Part shown: positions 33,447 through 44,488 of the stretch, one piece after another
How the letters are laid out: each line of letters opens with the position of its first letter
Numbering within the stretch: the first letter of the stretch is position 1
Assembly: GCA_033782935.1 (NCBI GenBank)
Contig: JAWQEG010001223.1
Span: 22,501-86,500 of the forward strand
DNA: 64,000 nucleotides
Source of the DNA: Petrolisthes cinctipes
Lineage: Eukaryota; Arthropoda; Malacostraca; Decapoda; Porcellanidae
Direction of reading: 5' to 3'
The notes under the pieces: model-generated
What the model was told of the DNA's origin: nothing
Seen by the model: the letters and a program-made list of their open reading frames with translations, nothing else
The model's database searches: none
Made by a program: the position numbers and the translations under genes

Positions 33447-33592
33447 GGGGATAGTATACTTTTGTTACATTGGAGTGTCTTGATTCCTCCAGAGTATGAC
33501 AGGTAACAGGAACCAGATTAATAATAATTCTGGTGTCCTGGCTGTTGTTTGGAGGAAGAAGTTGCTCCAGATTTACCAACACTGCATACATC
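33447..33592. mobile_element. Family B foldback element
   Basis: TTAAGGGGATAGTATACTTT, GTTACATTGGAGTGTCTTGA on the left; GCTCCAGATTTACCAACACT on the right. It starts 164 bp after the LARP6 stop. Confidence 0.78.
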
Positions 33593-33620
33593 AGAAATTT
33601 ACACGAATGCAAATAGGTAC

Positions 33621-33788
33621 TTAAGGCACCCTGTGATGTAGTAAAAATTGGAGGTATATGAGTCCTTCAAATATTGCCACGAAACACACAACACACACAC
33701 ACCTATATGGAATGAGCTTGTTTCGTGGCATGGTCAGGAGGAATCAGAAGCCTCCAATTTTCATACACGATCACAGGGTCCATATTAA
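33621..33788. mobile_element. Family A foldback MITE
   Basis: TTAAGGCACCCTGTGATG to CGATCACAGGGTCCATATTAA, with TATTGCCACGAAACACA and GCTTGTTTCGTGGCATGGTC as inner inverted arms. Confidence 0.85.
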
Positions 33789-33945
33789 GGTTGAAATTTT
33801 CTTGTTGGTAAATTTGAAGGTTACTGATTCCTCCAAACTATGTCAGAAAACAAATCACTCCACTATTACTAACTGGGGGAATTGTAGTTTGGTGTCATAG
33901 TTTGGAGGAATCAGTAGGCATCAAATTCACCAACAAGAGATAAGT
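33788..33945. mobile_element. Family E foldback element
   Basis: TTTTCTTGTTGGTAAATTTG + TGATTCCTCCAAACTATGTC and TAGTTTGGAGGAATCAGTAG + AATTCACCAACAAGAG form the arms (~60 bp each). Confidence 0.72.
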
Positions 33946-34174
33946 GTATAGTGTATGTATATATAAAAACTCACTATAGTGTTGGTGTATGTATAAGTCA
34001 GTCTAGATACACACTACATTATATAATATTGTGTTTATATATTGTATCGTTGTGTATTCTGATATAATTATTTTTTGTTTTGTTGTTTTTTTTATACGAA
34101 ACGAATGTATAATACTGTACGAATACTGTGTTTGTTGATGTGTATATTAATATTTATGTATATCCAAACAACTG

Positions 34175-34208
<34 letters not shown>

Positions 34209-34293
34209 TAATAGTAATAATGTGGTTTTTATTTCATATTTACAGCATAAGTTACATTAAGTTAACTATATACATACATACATACATACATAC

Positions 34294-34491
34294 TGTACAG
34301 CCATGGGTGATAGTGGTGGACCAGGGTACAAGGAGTGTTGGACACCAACTGAACATAGTTCGAAAAAGTGAGTCTTCTAAAGCTCTCTCAACGTTGAGAA
34401 TGGTTTGGAAAATTCACTTGTTGGAACTGTGTTTAGTTGGTGTCCAACACTCCTTGTACCCTGGTCCACCCCTATCACCCATGGCTGTACA
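34294..34491. mobile_element. Family G foldback element with 57-bp near-perfect TIRs
   Basis: Left TIR TGTACAGCCATGGGTGATAG continues to GTTGGACACCAACT; the right end is its reverse complement over 57 bp with a single mismatch. The 198-bp element sits in a TACATA repeat. The near-identity of the arms suggests a recent insertion or gene conversion between arms. Confidence 0.88.
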
Positions 34492-34512
34492 TACATAGAC
34501 ACATACATTTAT

Positions 34513-34667
34513 TTAAGGGACCCTGTGATGTAGTCAGAAAATTGGAGGTTAGTGAATCCTTCAAATATTGCCACGAAACATCACCTATATGGAAGGAGCT
34601 TGTTTCGTGGCAGAGTCAGGAGGAATCAGAATCCATCAAGTCTCATCCACGATCACAGGGTCCTTGA
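34513..34667. mobile_element. Family A foldback MITE
   Basis: TTAAGGGACCCTGTGATG on the left, CGATCACAGGGTCCTTGA on the right (one base off TTAA). Interior TTGCCACGAAACATC and GCTTGTTTCGTGGCAGAGTC. Confidence 0.85.
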
Positions 34668-34682
34668 GGGGAAATTCTTTTG

Positions 34683-35578
34683 TTCTATCTATCTATCTAT
34701 AGCTCTGACGCCTCGTTCCCTCCGGGAACTCCCCCCCAAGGGGGTGGCCACGGCAGAAGTGCCTCCAATTTTCCCTGTTCCAACACTCCCTCCTTACTTG
34801 GTCCAGCCCTACTCTGCCCCTCATGTTTCTCTCCTTTACATACTCTTCCACTCTGTTCTGCCATCTAACCGGAGGTCTGCCTCTCACACCAGGTCCCACA
34901 ACTTCACTTCCATACACCTTCTTTACAAACTCCTCACCTTGCATTCTCTCTACATGTCCAAACCACCTCAAAGTATTACGCTTCACTCTCTCAACCACTC
35001 CACACTCAATACAAATTGCCTTCTCACTCATACCACATCTCTCATATCATACACACTCTCATTACTTTCTCCATCCCACCTAGTAAGTCCACATGCTCCT
35101 CTCAAGTAACTCATTTCCACAGCACCTATTCTACATCTCTCATACATACACACTCTCATTACTTTCTTCATCCCTCCTAGACACCCCACATGCTCCTCTC
35201 AAGTAACTCATTTCCACAGCACCTATTCTAGACTGATGAGTCCCACTCCATGTCCATGTCTCTGATGCATATGTCAGTGTTGGCAGGATTATACTATTAT
35301 ACTATTACTTCACTTCCTCCATCCACTCACCCCTCAGAGTTATCTTACACTTAGTCCCAGTTGGTACTCCCACTCTGTAAGGTGTAGCAAAGTCAATCAC
35401 TTCAGTTTCTCAAACACCATCACTTTACTTTTACCAACATTCACCTTCAGTTTCCTTCGTTTACACACAGACTGAAATTCGTCCACCACTCTCTGTAACT
35501 CCCTTTCACTCTCAGCCATCAACACAGTGTCATCCGCAAATAAACTTGCCACCAAGGACCAATTTACTTCATTTGCTT
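34683..35578 (-). pseudogene. LINE-A fragment with (ATAG)n 3' tail
   Basis: The minus strand reads, from 35575: a palm fragment [20 protein letters not shown], a frameshifted connecting region, then [33 protein letters not shown], one 78-bp [13 protein letters not shown] unit (34779-34856) and NWRHFCRGHPLGG, ending in (ATAG)n at 34686-34700. A local duplication near 35060-35230 and frameshifts disable it. At 35580 it is abutted by a family D element. Confidence 0.87.
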
Positions 35579-35579
35579 C

Positions 35580-35805
35580 GTTTTTTGGGGGGTCGGGGGA
35601 GTTTTGGGGTGTGTGGGAGTAGGGGGACAGGCTTGGGGTGGGTAGAAAGCCTGTCCCCTATTCCTGCAACCTCCTAACCCCCTCCAAGCCTGTCCCCCTA
35701 CTCTTACACACCCCAAAAACCCCACCGACCCCCCCCCCAAAAAAAAAACCCTAAACCCCCCCCCCCCCCCCCCCAAGACTGTCCCCCTATTCCCGCACCC
35801 CCTTA
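35580..35805. mobile_element. Family D GC-rich foldback element
   Basis: TTTTGGGGGGTCGGGGGAG, TAGGGGGACAGGCTTGGGGT on the left; CCTATTCCCGCACCCCCTTA on the right, with a C run at 35757-35774. The left TTAA end is absent, possibly lost on insertion into LINE-A. Confidence 0.78.
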
Positions 35806-35902
35806 ATTGGGTCACCTCTTCATTTATACCTTCTTACCCAACACTTAATTCTTTTTTATCCAATCAACTTACAACCAAACATTACTATTATATTCTCCTA
35901 TA

Positions 35903-36048
35903 GGTAAATCTGGAGCAACTGAATCCACCAAACTATTCCAAGCAACAGAACACCATTATTTTTGCACGTCTGCTGGTCCTGTTTCCTAGCATACTTTGGA
36001 GGACTTAAGGCACTCTAATGTACCAAAAAATAATTACCACCTTAATAT
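35903..36048. mobile_element. Family B foldback element (reverse orientation)
   Basis: GTAAATCTGGAGCAACTGAA ... GGAGGACTTAAGGCACTCTA, ending ATAATTACCACCTTAA. Confidence 0.75.
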
Positions 36049-36144
36049 CGTTCTCTTAGTCAAAATATTAAATAGATTCATTCCCCTCCTTCCAGCCAAA
36101 AGCCCCAACCTAGAGTAATAGAGTAAAAATATTAGATTCGCCCC

Positions 36145-36485
36145 CCCCCTCATCCACCCCCATCACTGCCATCCCCACCCTGACCCCTCAACCCACCCCC
36201 ATCACTGTCATCCTCACCCTGACCCCCCCAACTCACCCCCATCACTGCCATCCTCACCCTGACCCCCCCCCCAACTCACCCCCATCACTGTCATCCTCAC
36301 CCTGACCCCCCCAACCCACCCCCATCACTGTCATCCTCACCCTGACCCCCTCAACCCACCCCCATCACTGTCATCCTCACCCTGACCCCGCCAACCCACC
36401 CCCATCACTGTCATCCTCACCCTGACCCCCCCAACCCACCCCCATCACTACCATCCTCACCCTGACCCCCTCAACTCACCCCCCC
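36145..36485. repeat. ~40-bp C-rich minisatellite downstream of LARP6
   Basis: About eight units of ACCCCCATCACTGTCATCCT + CACCCTGACCCCCTCAACCC (40 bp). This is the same repeat family as 30885-31600. Confidence 0.93.
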
Positions 36486-37265
36486 CCTCCTTCCGTGCAT
36501 CTCTCAGGCCCCCCCCCCCACCCCACGCTAAAACCCCACCACCATGCAAGCTAGGCCACTGAACTGACTACCTAATATGGATATGTACTGTACAAGTCAG
36601 TATTTTAGGTTAACGTTCCTCCCCTTCCGTACATTTCTCAAGCCCCTATTCCCCCCCCCCCTCCTTCCGTGCATCTCTCAGCCCCCCCCCCCCCCCGCTA
36701 AAACCCCACCACCATACAAGCTAGGCCACTGAACTGACTACCTAATAAAGTAATAATTTCGTGTCTGAGAGTCAAAATTTTAGGTTCGTGTCTCCCCTTC
36801 CGCTACCTACCTAATGTATAAATTTTAGGTTCGTGTCTCCCCTTCCGCTACCTACCTAATGTATAAATTTTAGGTTCGTGTCTCCCCTTCCGCTACCTAC
36901 CTAATGTATAAATTTTAGGTTCGTGTCTCCCCTTCCGCTACCTACCTAATGTATAAATTTTAGGTTCGTGTCCCCTCTTCCGCTACCGAATGTATAAATA
37001 TTAGTATGTTCGTGTCTGCCCCTCCATTCCCCCCCCCACCCACCCAAACCCCCACCTCCCCCCCTTCTCCCTCCCCCTCGTTCCAACCCCCCACCAAGCT
37101 AGGCCACTGAACTAACTGTATAAATATTAGTATGTTCGTGTCTGCCCCTCCATTACCCCCCCCCCAAAAAAAAAAAAAAAAAAAAAAAAAAACACCTCTC
37201 CCCTTCTCCCTTCCCCTCGTTCAACCCCCCCCCCCCCCCCACCAAGCTAGGCCACTGAACTAACT
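36485..37265. repeat. C-rich duplications and 45-bp tandem repeat
   Basis: Five 45-bp units TTAGGTTCGTGTCTCCCC + TTCCGCTACCTACCTAATG + TATAAATT start at 36781, 36826, 36871, 36916 and 36961. They are flanked by repeated C-rich segments that each contain AAGCTAGGCCACTGAACT (about 36548, 36719, 37097, 37244). Confidence 0.9.
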
Positions 37266-37437
37266 GACAACCTAATATGGATGTGTACAAGTCAACAGTA
37301 ACAACACATCACGCCACTACCAGACAGTCACATGCTTTACGTTATAAGGCTTTACAGGGCTGAGGGACAACAACCTCTGATGGCCTCTTGACACACTTGT
37401 ATGTATGTGTATGTGTGTGTGTGTGTGTGTGTGTATG

Positions 37438-37668
37438 TTAGAGTCACAATCCAATAACCATCGACACTTTCCTTCCATCGTGCAAATCAATCTGAAGTAT
37501 CATATCTAAATAATAATGATACAACAACACCTTACGTCAACTCGACCCCCTCAATTATTATTATTATTATGTGCTGCAAAATCATACACGTGTTGTTCTT
37601 TATTACCAAGATATTTACGGTACTACCATGGAAGGAAAGTGTTGGTGGATATTTGAGTGTGGCTGTAC
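37438..37668. mobile_element. Family F foldback element
   Basis: GAGTCACAATCCAATAACC on the left, GAGTGTGGCTGTAC on the right; ACACTTTCCTTCCATCGTGC and GGAAGGAAAGTGTTGG are inverted. The centre is single-copy, unlike the 21.3-kb copy. Confidence 0.78.
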
Positions 37669-38029
37669 GGTTGGCCACAGGAATTCTTACACAGGCTATA
37701 TGGAAAGAGAGGTTATTATTCTGGAAGTAGGCCTAATGGTCTGCAATGAATGGTCTACCAACACAGTGACTCGGTGATTACCAAAATAACAAACCTGATA
37801 ATAATGTTGAATTGCAGTTATGTAGTCTTATATTTTCTATGTGATGTAAACCCTCAAAAACAACGTGTGTTCGAACTTTAGTGGCCATTAGTACGTCTAC
37901 ACTCTAGGACCAACCACCAGAGGTCACTGTAGCCTACACTCTATCTATGAACCCTGTGTACATACACTACATTGGTTCACTTTCATTCATCTGATGCCTG
38001 ACTGTTGATGGTGACTGGGCAGTACTTAC

Positions 38030-38117
38030 CAAGTCTGTATAGAAGTTCTCTGAAGTATACGAGGCTTCCAAGGCTCCACTAGATGACTGCTGACACAGTT
38101 TGGTCACGCTTGTTCCA
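38030..38117 (-). other. Orphan exon-like segment, product unknown
   Basis: On the minus strand, CCTCTCTCTGTAG|TGGAAC gives a strong acceptor and GACTTG|GTAAGT a perfect donor around 88 nt. One frame is fully open and of ordinary composition (GTSVTKLCQQSSSGALEASY then TSENFYTDL). I do not recognise the peptide. It lies between the BRD7 3' end and LARP6 on the BRD7 strand, so it could be an exon of an unrecognised small gene. A weaker exon-like segment with a CAGAG|GTATGT donor lies at 39511-39553, but its phase does not join directly. Confidence 0.35.
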
Positions 38118-38368
38118 CTACAGAGAGAGGAGAGTGTGGAATTAAGTTTCAGCCATCTACTCAGTTGAAGAGGAAGAAAGAAGAATGAGCTAGGCCTGGA
38201 AGACCTTGTAGCACGAGGGAGAAGGAGACAGAGAGAGAGGAGGGACTGCATGCACCAACTACAATTAAGGAAAAAGAGGGACAATTGAAAAACTTATAAA
38301 AGACACACAGATAGATAGAGACAGATTTCCTTGTAAGTAATAATAATTGGTACCATGGATATGTTTCA

Positions 38369-38510
38369 TGTACAGTTGCGGACATATGAAATACACACAC
38401 CTTGCTTGACGGGGCTGCTCGGCCAGACACCTTGAGGAACTTCAACAACTCTATGCTTGAAAAGGGACCCCGTTAGAAATGTGTATGTTTCACGTGTCCA
38501 CAACTGTACA
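38369..38510. mobile_element. Tc1/mariner-like MITE (TIR ACAGTTG.GGACA)
   Basis: Left TIR TGTACAGTTGCGGACATATG, right end CGTGTCCACAACTGTACA; the arms match over about 30 bp with a few mismatches. The termini flanked by TA and the ACAGTTG.GGACA start resemble Tc1/mariner ends. 142 bp, no coding capacity. Confidence 0.75.
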
Positions 38511-40109
38511 TACCATTGTTTATACATTGGAGGTAAGTATGTAGTTGATTATAGTTGTGTTTACTCTTGTTTGTGTAATACTATCTCAGACTACACGTGA
38601 AGGTGAACCAACTACCGTAACCTACAAGGAGCACCACAGTGAGCTAAGCTGAGGCAATGACGTTACCTTGGCTTCACTTCCCTCCCTTTCCTTCCTTTCC
38701 TCCTTCCTACAGGCTTCCCACATCTTAAACCTCACACGTGTCTGTCTAAAGTAGAAAAGGGAAGACTGTGCTTGGCCAGAATGACCTTATACCAAACAGG
38801 AGGAGGAACAACAAGCACCAAGGAAAATTTAAAAAATGAGGGGACAGTGGAAGTGGAAAGGGATTAGTTTTACGGTCAAAAGTTTACCATCAAGAGAATA
38901 TTTCCTTAATTTTATATGATATAGTCCTATTATTCGCCTCTTTATGCAATATGAATAACAATAATAATGAGTTTCTTGCAAAACAATAAAAACTCAAAGA
39001 TTATACACCATGGCATAAGCTACTGTGTAATATGTTTCATTTACAAAATTTCTTAGTGTTCACCTTTTTGTAGAGTCCATGGTATTCCAGTGACGACCTC
39101 CAACCTTTATCAATACAGGGTTGGTTTCTGGTGTTGAGTTTGTGATACTGATGACAGACAAGAGGACCATAAGTATTTTGTTGATGAATCCACTTGGTTA
39201 TGTCACTAACTCATTCTTGTCCCTCAGAAAGTATTCCCTCTCACTGTACAGTAATGTGTTGTTTTGCATTGTTGTTATAGGTATGTATTATACCTTTGTC
39301 TATAAATCCATGTACAGTACAAGAAATCCTTATTACTCATTGGGTTTCTGGGTGTGTAATATATAAAGAGGGTTTACTGTACACACATTCATTACAAATA
39401 GTACAATACACACCCATAACACCAGTGGAAAATAAAGTATTACTGTATAATTGTAGAGAGTGTTACAATTCATTGTGGATGCAGTGGTTGGTAGTTGTAA
39501 GGACACATACCTCTGGGGCCCACTGCTGCTCCGAGATCCCCTGTTGGTTTAGCCTGGGGTCACAAGACACCCAGTTACCGTGTGTTGCCACGTGGAGGCA
39601 CAACAGGAGTCTTGGTGATGAATAGTACAGGTATATACACCGGCATGAAACACTTAACATTATACTTCCCTTTTCACCACAATACCTAACCAGCAGTTGT
39701 AGCTGAAAGCGAGAAGTTGCATGCAAGTAAGCACCTTAACTCTTATCATGCTGATGTACTAAGCACATCACACCACCCTGTGGAAATAATCCACCAACAC
39801 ACATAATTATGTTAACAACACAGAAATACAAGAGGTACAATACTATATATATTTGATTAATCATGGATGAAAGGGCTAATGACTTTTGAAAGGTTAAAAG
39901 TCATATAATTATATCAACCATTACATAACTCTATTAACTCATACACAAGGAGTCAAAAAGAGAAATCATCCACTTATAGCCTCTCCCTTCCTGGTTATGG
40001 TCCCACTGAGTTCATGTTGTCCTCGGTTACCTTACCTGTAGAAGCCTTAACACTGCACTCTGTCACCATACTTAACAATGCCACACAAATGTCAAGGTTA
40101 AGGGAGATG
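38511..40109. other. Non-coding or unassigned interval
   Basis: Mostly unique sequence. It contains a possible minus-strand donor GAAGCCAAG|GTAACG near 38665 and the weak exon-like segment at 39511-39553, but no assembled gene. No repeats of note. Confidence 0.4.
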
Positions 40110-40265
40110 TACACTGGATCAAAAAAGTATCGCGCGGGTGGGGTCCGATGGTTCTGTAAATGATCGTTACAGCTCATGATAAACAAGCTCGTTTTCAGTA
40201 GCCATCGTCTTAGGTGTCAGAATGTTTCAAGAGGGAAATGAGTGATACTTTTTTGATCGAGTGTA
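40110..40265. mobile_element. Tc1/mariner-like MITE (TIR TACACTGGATCAAAAAAG)
   Basis: TACACTGGATCAAAAAAGTA on the left and TACTTTTTTGATCGAGTGTA on the right give 22-bp TIRs with one mismatch, bounded by TA. 156 bp, non-coding. Confidence 0.82.
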
Positions 40266-41019
40266 CAGTATATTGGAACGTAATTACTCCAAACTATCCC
40301 CTTTAATATAGATTTGAGTAACCCACAACTCTCAGGTTTATATTTTAATTGAGAGTAGTACATATGTATGCACTGTCTTTGAAATGTGGTCCAATCTGAC
40401 AACACCACATGAATGAATTTTGTGCTTCCTTTCCCAACCACAAGACACACTGCATACTTCAAGAAGCTGATAAATATAGTCAGTATTTGAAGTTTCAGAG
40501 TGTGGTTATAAATAGTGTGGTGTTGTGTGAAGGTTAGACAAAATGGTGAATGTCTATGTGTTGACATCTGTGGCATAACACTAAATATTTGGATGATGTC
40601 AGTTCTAGTTAATGATAAGGATGATGGAGTAAATTTGTCATAAACTTACAAAAATTAGAGGAGTTACAAAAACACATAATACCATAGTAATGTTACTATT
40701 GGAAAATTGAAGAATAAAATATAAAATATCCAAACACAGAGTTTATACAAGTTGTGATGAAATAACATTAAGTTTAGACATACATACACACATGATGCAG
40801 ATCTAACATACAGTACATACACAGTACAATAAAAAATGTATACAGTATTATTAAAGACACAATTCCAGAGTGAACATTAGTTACATTCAACACACTACAC
40901 TACACAACCAAAACTCACACAACACTACCAGTTATAATTTCAATGAGCTTAACTGTTCCATTTGCACATTGGAAAAGCATTTGATGCAAAATTTATCACA
41001 CATAATGGTAATGATAATT

Positions 41020-41221
41020 TTGCAAAAAACAATCTTTGTGTTTTTATTTCATATTGTAAAAGAAATTCTTTCATAGGCTAAATCTAACATTAATTTGTCA
41101 TAAATAATTAATCAATGATAAATTTTTTTGTCTTAACTACCTGTTGTCCATTGTGTAGGAGAACCTGTATCATCCTTTAAATCTATATAGTATATAAAGT
41201 CAAATTAACACTAGTTTGTCA
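41020..41221 (-). other. BRD7: Probable BRD7/9 3'UTR
   Basis: It follows the stop at 41222 on the minus strand. AATAAA (plus-strand TTTATT) at about 41043-41048 is the first canonical polyadenylation signal. Confidence 0.5.
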
Positions 41222-44200
41222 TCAATTGCCAAGGATTTCCTTTAGTTTTCCGTCTGTCATATCCGGTGCTGGTGTAGTGACTGGTGGAGGTGATGCAGCC
41301 TCTCCTTGGTTAAGAATGTGACGCAGCTGTGACTCCAGAAGGTCTGAGGAGCCGTTAGACTCGGCCGCACTAGAGCGTCTCCGAGGGGGAAGAGGTACAC
41401 CAGCAGTAGTAGCCACCCGGGATGTTGTTGGTGTTGTTGTTGTTGTGTCTTCTATATCCACCTGAGGTATCAAAGGTCTCAGCTCAAATCCAAGACACTC
41501 ACTCACAGGACAATTGGGGAGTAAAGTAAGTTGGGTAGAACTCTGGTGATCACAGGCAATCACTTAAACAAACAGAAAAAAGAAGACTAAAATAAGGACG
41601 ATAAACTAAAAGAAGAAACTTATACAGTACTGAGATGGCCTTTCTTGGTGGGAACTTAAAAAAAACAACACAAACACAAACGTTGGTTCACTAAATAAGA
41701 CTTGTGCTTGAGTTTTGCTTGAGACTAATGGGGTACGTTGCAGCTTGGGACTAAAGGGGGGGCACCACCACACTACCCCTCCTCTACTTCTTCCTCCTCC
41801 TCCTCTTGCTCTGCCTCGGCCACCACTACTACCCAGAGCAAGCCACCAAGTGCTGACTAAACAGGAGGTGGGTGTGTGTGACTCTTCCTTACTGACGGTG
41901 CTCATCAAACAAAGGTTCAGTGTGTGTGTTGGGCTTTATCATACCTCAATCTGGTCTGAGGGTTCAGTAGTGGTGACGGGTTGCATGGTGATACCCAGTG
42001 CCCGCCTCACAGTGGATACAGGAGCCAGTGCACCAGGGGTGGCTTTCTTGGCAATTGCTGTCAGACCTTCCGTCACTTTCTCAACTGTCAAAAGAGTCCG
42101 AGGTAAAAATTCAGGCACAATTTTTTTTTGAGATGCCTAGACATATTGAGTATCCTAGTACTGTATATTTGTTACATTTTTAAGGATATGGACAAAGAAT
42201 ATTATATTTTTGAAATGTATTGATGGAGTATAATAATACACACCCAGTTTGAGTTCCTGTGTTGTGGGTTGAGGCATATTGTTGAGTACTGGAGGGAGAG
42301 GTCGGGAGAGACGTTCTTTCTGTTCCATGGCCAGTGACACCAGTAAGGTAGCATTCTCATCCAGCTGTGAGTTGATCTGTTTCTCACGTTTATCTTGATC
42401 TTCTGAAGTTGGGAGGAGAGGAACACCATTAATCTATCCTTTATATATATTAACTAGACAACCCTTACCCGGTAAACACAACTAAAGACAACTTACTGTA
42501 CATTCAAAATTTACACAAGTTACTGCTCTGCAACTCAAAAACACAGAAATGTACAGGAAACATGTATTAAAGAGGATAATACAGTGCAGTACTTAAAAGG
42601 GAATTAGTGTACTTTGGCCAGGATAAAATAATGGACTATACAATATTTAAAGTCAAGAGAGTGAACTTACCAAAGTGATTGATGAAGCCTGTGTCAATGC
42701 CGAGGTCAGAGAGGGAACGCAGTGAGCCAAAGTCAATATTGGGGTTGGTCTTCTGTTCTGATCCACCACCTGCTCCACCACCATCACTGAAACAAATAAC
42801 ACCCTTTGTATTATCTTATATCAATATTATACATCATCATTGTCACCATTTGTACTTACAAGTACTGTAATACAGTTTGCATTACACAACAATAACATAC
42901 CCAGTAAAGCATCAATTTTACACAACAAACAACATACCCAGTAAAGTGCTATTAATTCTGTTTAATCTAATTTTTTCTCGTAATTATGAGGCTACACTAG
43001 ATGAAGAAGTATATATATATTAGATTATGAAAGCACTCAGAATGCAAGAAGGGACGGAGAGTAGAAGAGGTGATGGGGGCATTACCTGGAGGGACAGAGG
43101 AGAAAAGAGAAAGTAGGAAGGGAAGGAGGGAAAAAGAGTCAATATTTATCCTCCTCCTCCATGTAACAGTAAGACAGTAAGAAAGGAAGGAGGGATGAAG
43201 TAAAGGTGAAGGAGGGGGGTGTTGGGGCATTACCTAGAAGGACAGAGTATTGTGTTAATACGGTCTTCTTCTTCATGTAGGCGGCGTCGGTCTTCAATGA
43301 GTGCTGTGGTACGTGAGTGTTGTTGGTGAGTCAGTAGGTTCAGTAGTTGGTCCACCAGATGCATTGCCATGTCACAGTCTTGGGAGAAGTCACAGATGCT
43401 GAAACACAAACAAACCACAACATGATCATTTAACAACATGAATCTCACTGTGTCACTCATTTTGCTAACACCTTTTCCCATAAATAAAAAAGGTTACCAA
43501 TACAGTTTATATAAATATCATTCACTTTAAGTTACACAGGACATCACACACTAATGTCTCTCACCTCTTGGCATACTGAACGGCGGTTTCATTGCCATAT
43601 GTAGCGTACACCATCTCACTTTCCTCCTTGGTCAGGTTGGCAAAGGTGGAGTCATATGAGGGACAGAAGGAAGAGTATGACCCATAGTACAGCGGCTTGA
43701 CTGAAAATTATACAACATCTATGTAATATTTGACAACCACAAATTTCAAGAGTTGGATACAAAGGAAAATAGATGAAATAACAAGAGGGCCAAATACAAA
43801 AACATAACTGGATACAAACATGAAGGGTGTTGAGTATAATAATACCAATAATTTTTGACTCACTAGGTTTGGCCATGTTCCTCTTATCATCACGGTAGTT
43901 GTGTAGTGTGGCTGACCCCTGAGTCAGCTTCCCTGTCAGTAGACCTAAGCTGACTGGTTTTTCCTTCAGTGTTGGGTCATTACCTTCACACCCAGTCAGG
44001 AAACTTAGGCTGGTCGTCCCATCCCCTCGTTGACGAAGAAACCCGAGCTGTGTGCCACCCAGTATATTAGTCACACTATGGGGTATTGTCAACAGTTTTG
44101 TATAACAACATCTGGTATTTGTATATAGTCTAGAAGAGAATTTAGTAATGAATAGAGGGCAGGAGAAGAGAATATAATGGTATATCCAGTTTGGATACAT

Positions 44201-44456
44201 CTGACATTTGTATAGAGAGGAATCAGTTGTTCCAGATTTACCAACAGTGTATTTCCCCTTCAAAATAAAATCTGAATACCAACTCCAGAACACCAATAGT
44301 ACTCACAGTAAAGGCAGGTTTCTTTTGTGTAAGTTTCTCTGCTGCCTGTGATGCTGCAGTCTGTACTTGTTCTAGTATTTCCTCGGAACTCATGTCATCC
44401 TGTACAGCTTCAAATTTACTGTCAGAAGATAGGAGTAGATATGTATTAAAGGGTGG

Positions 44457-44488
<32 letters not shown>

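Larger units (their letters stand above)
33284..34250 (+). other. LARP6 downstream region / possible 3'UTR with element insertions
   Basis: The TAG stop is at 33281-33283. Possible AATAAA signals occur within the AAT tract near 34200. Families B, A and E lie in between, so either the 3'UTR contains them or it ends earlier. The end cannot be fixed from sequence. Confidence 0.35.

Noticed and set aside
40217..40576. 119-residue minus-strand frame beside the Tc1/mariner-like MITE, considered as a transposase remnant
   Set aside because: No DD(E/D) or helix-turn-helix motif could be recognised, and it overlaps the MITE end.
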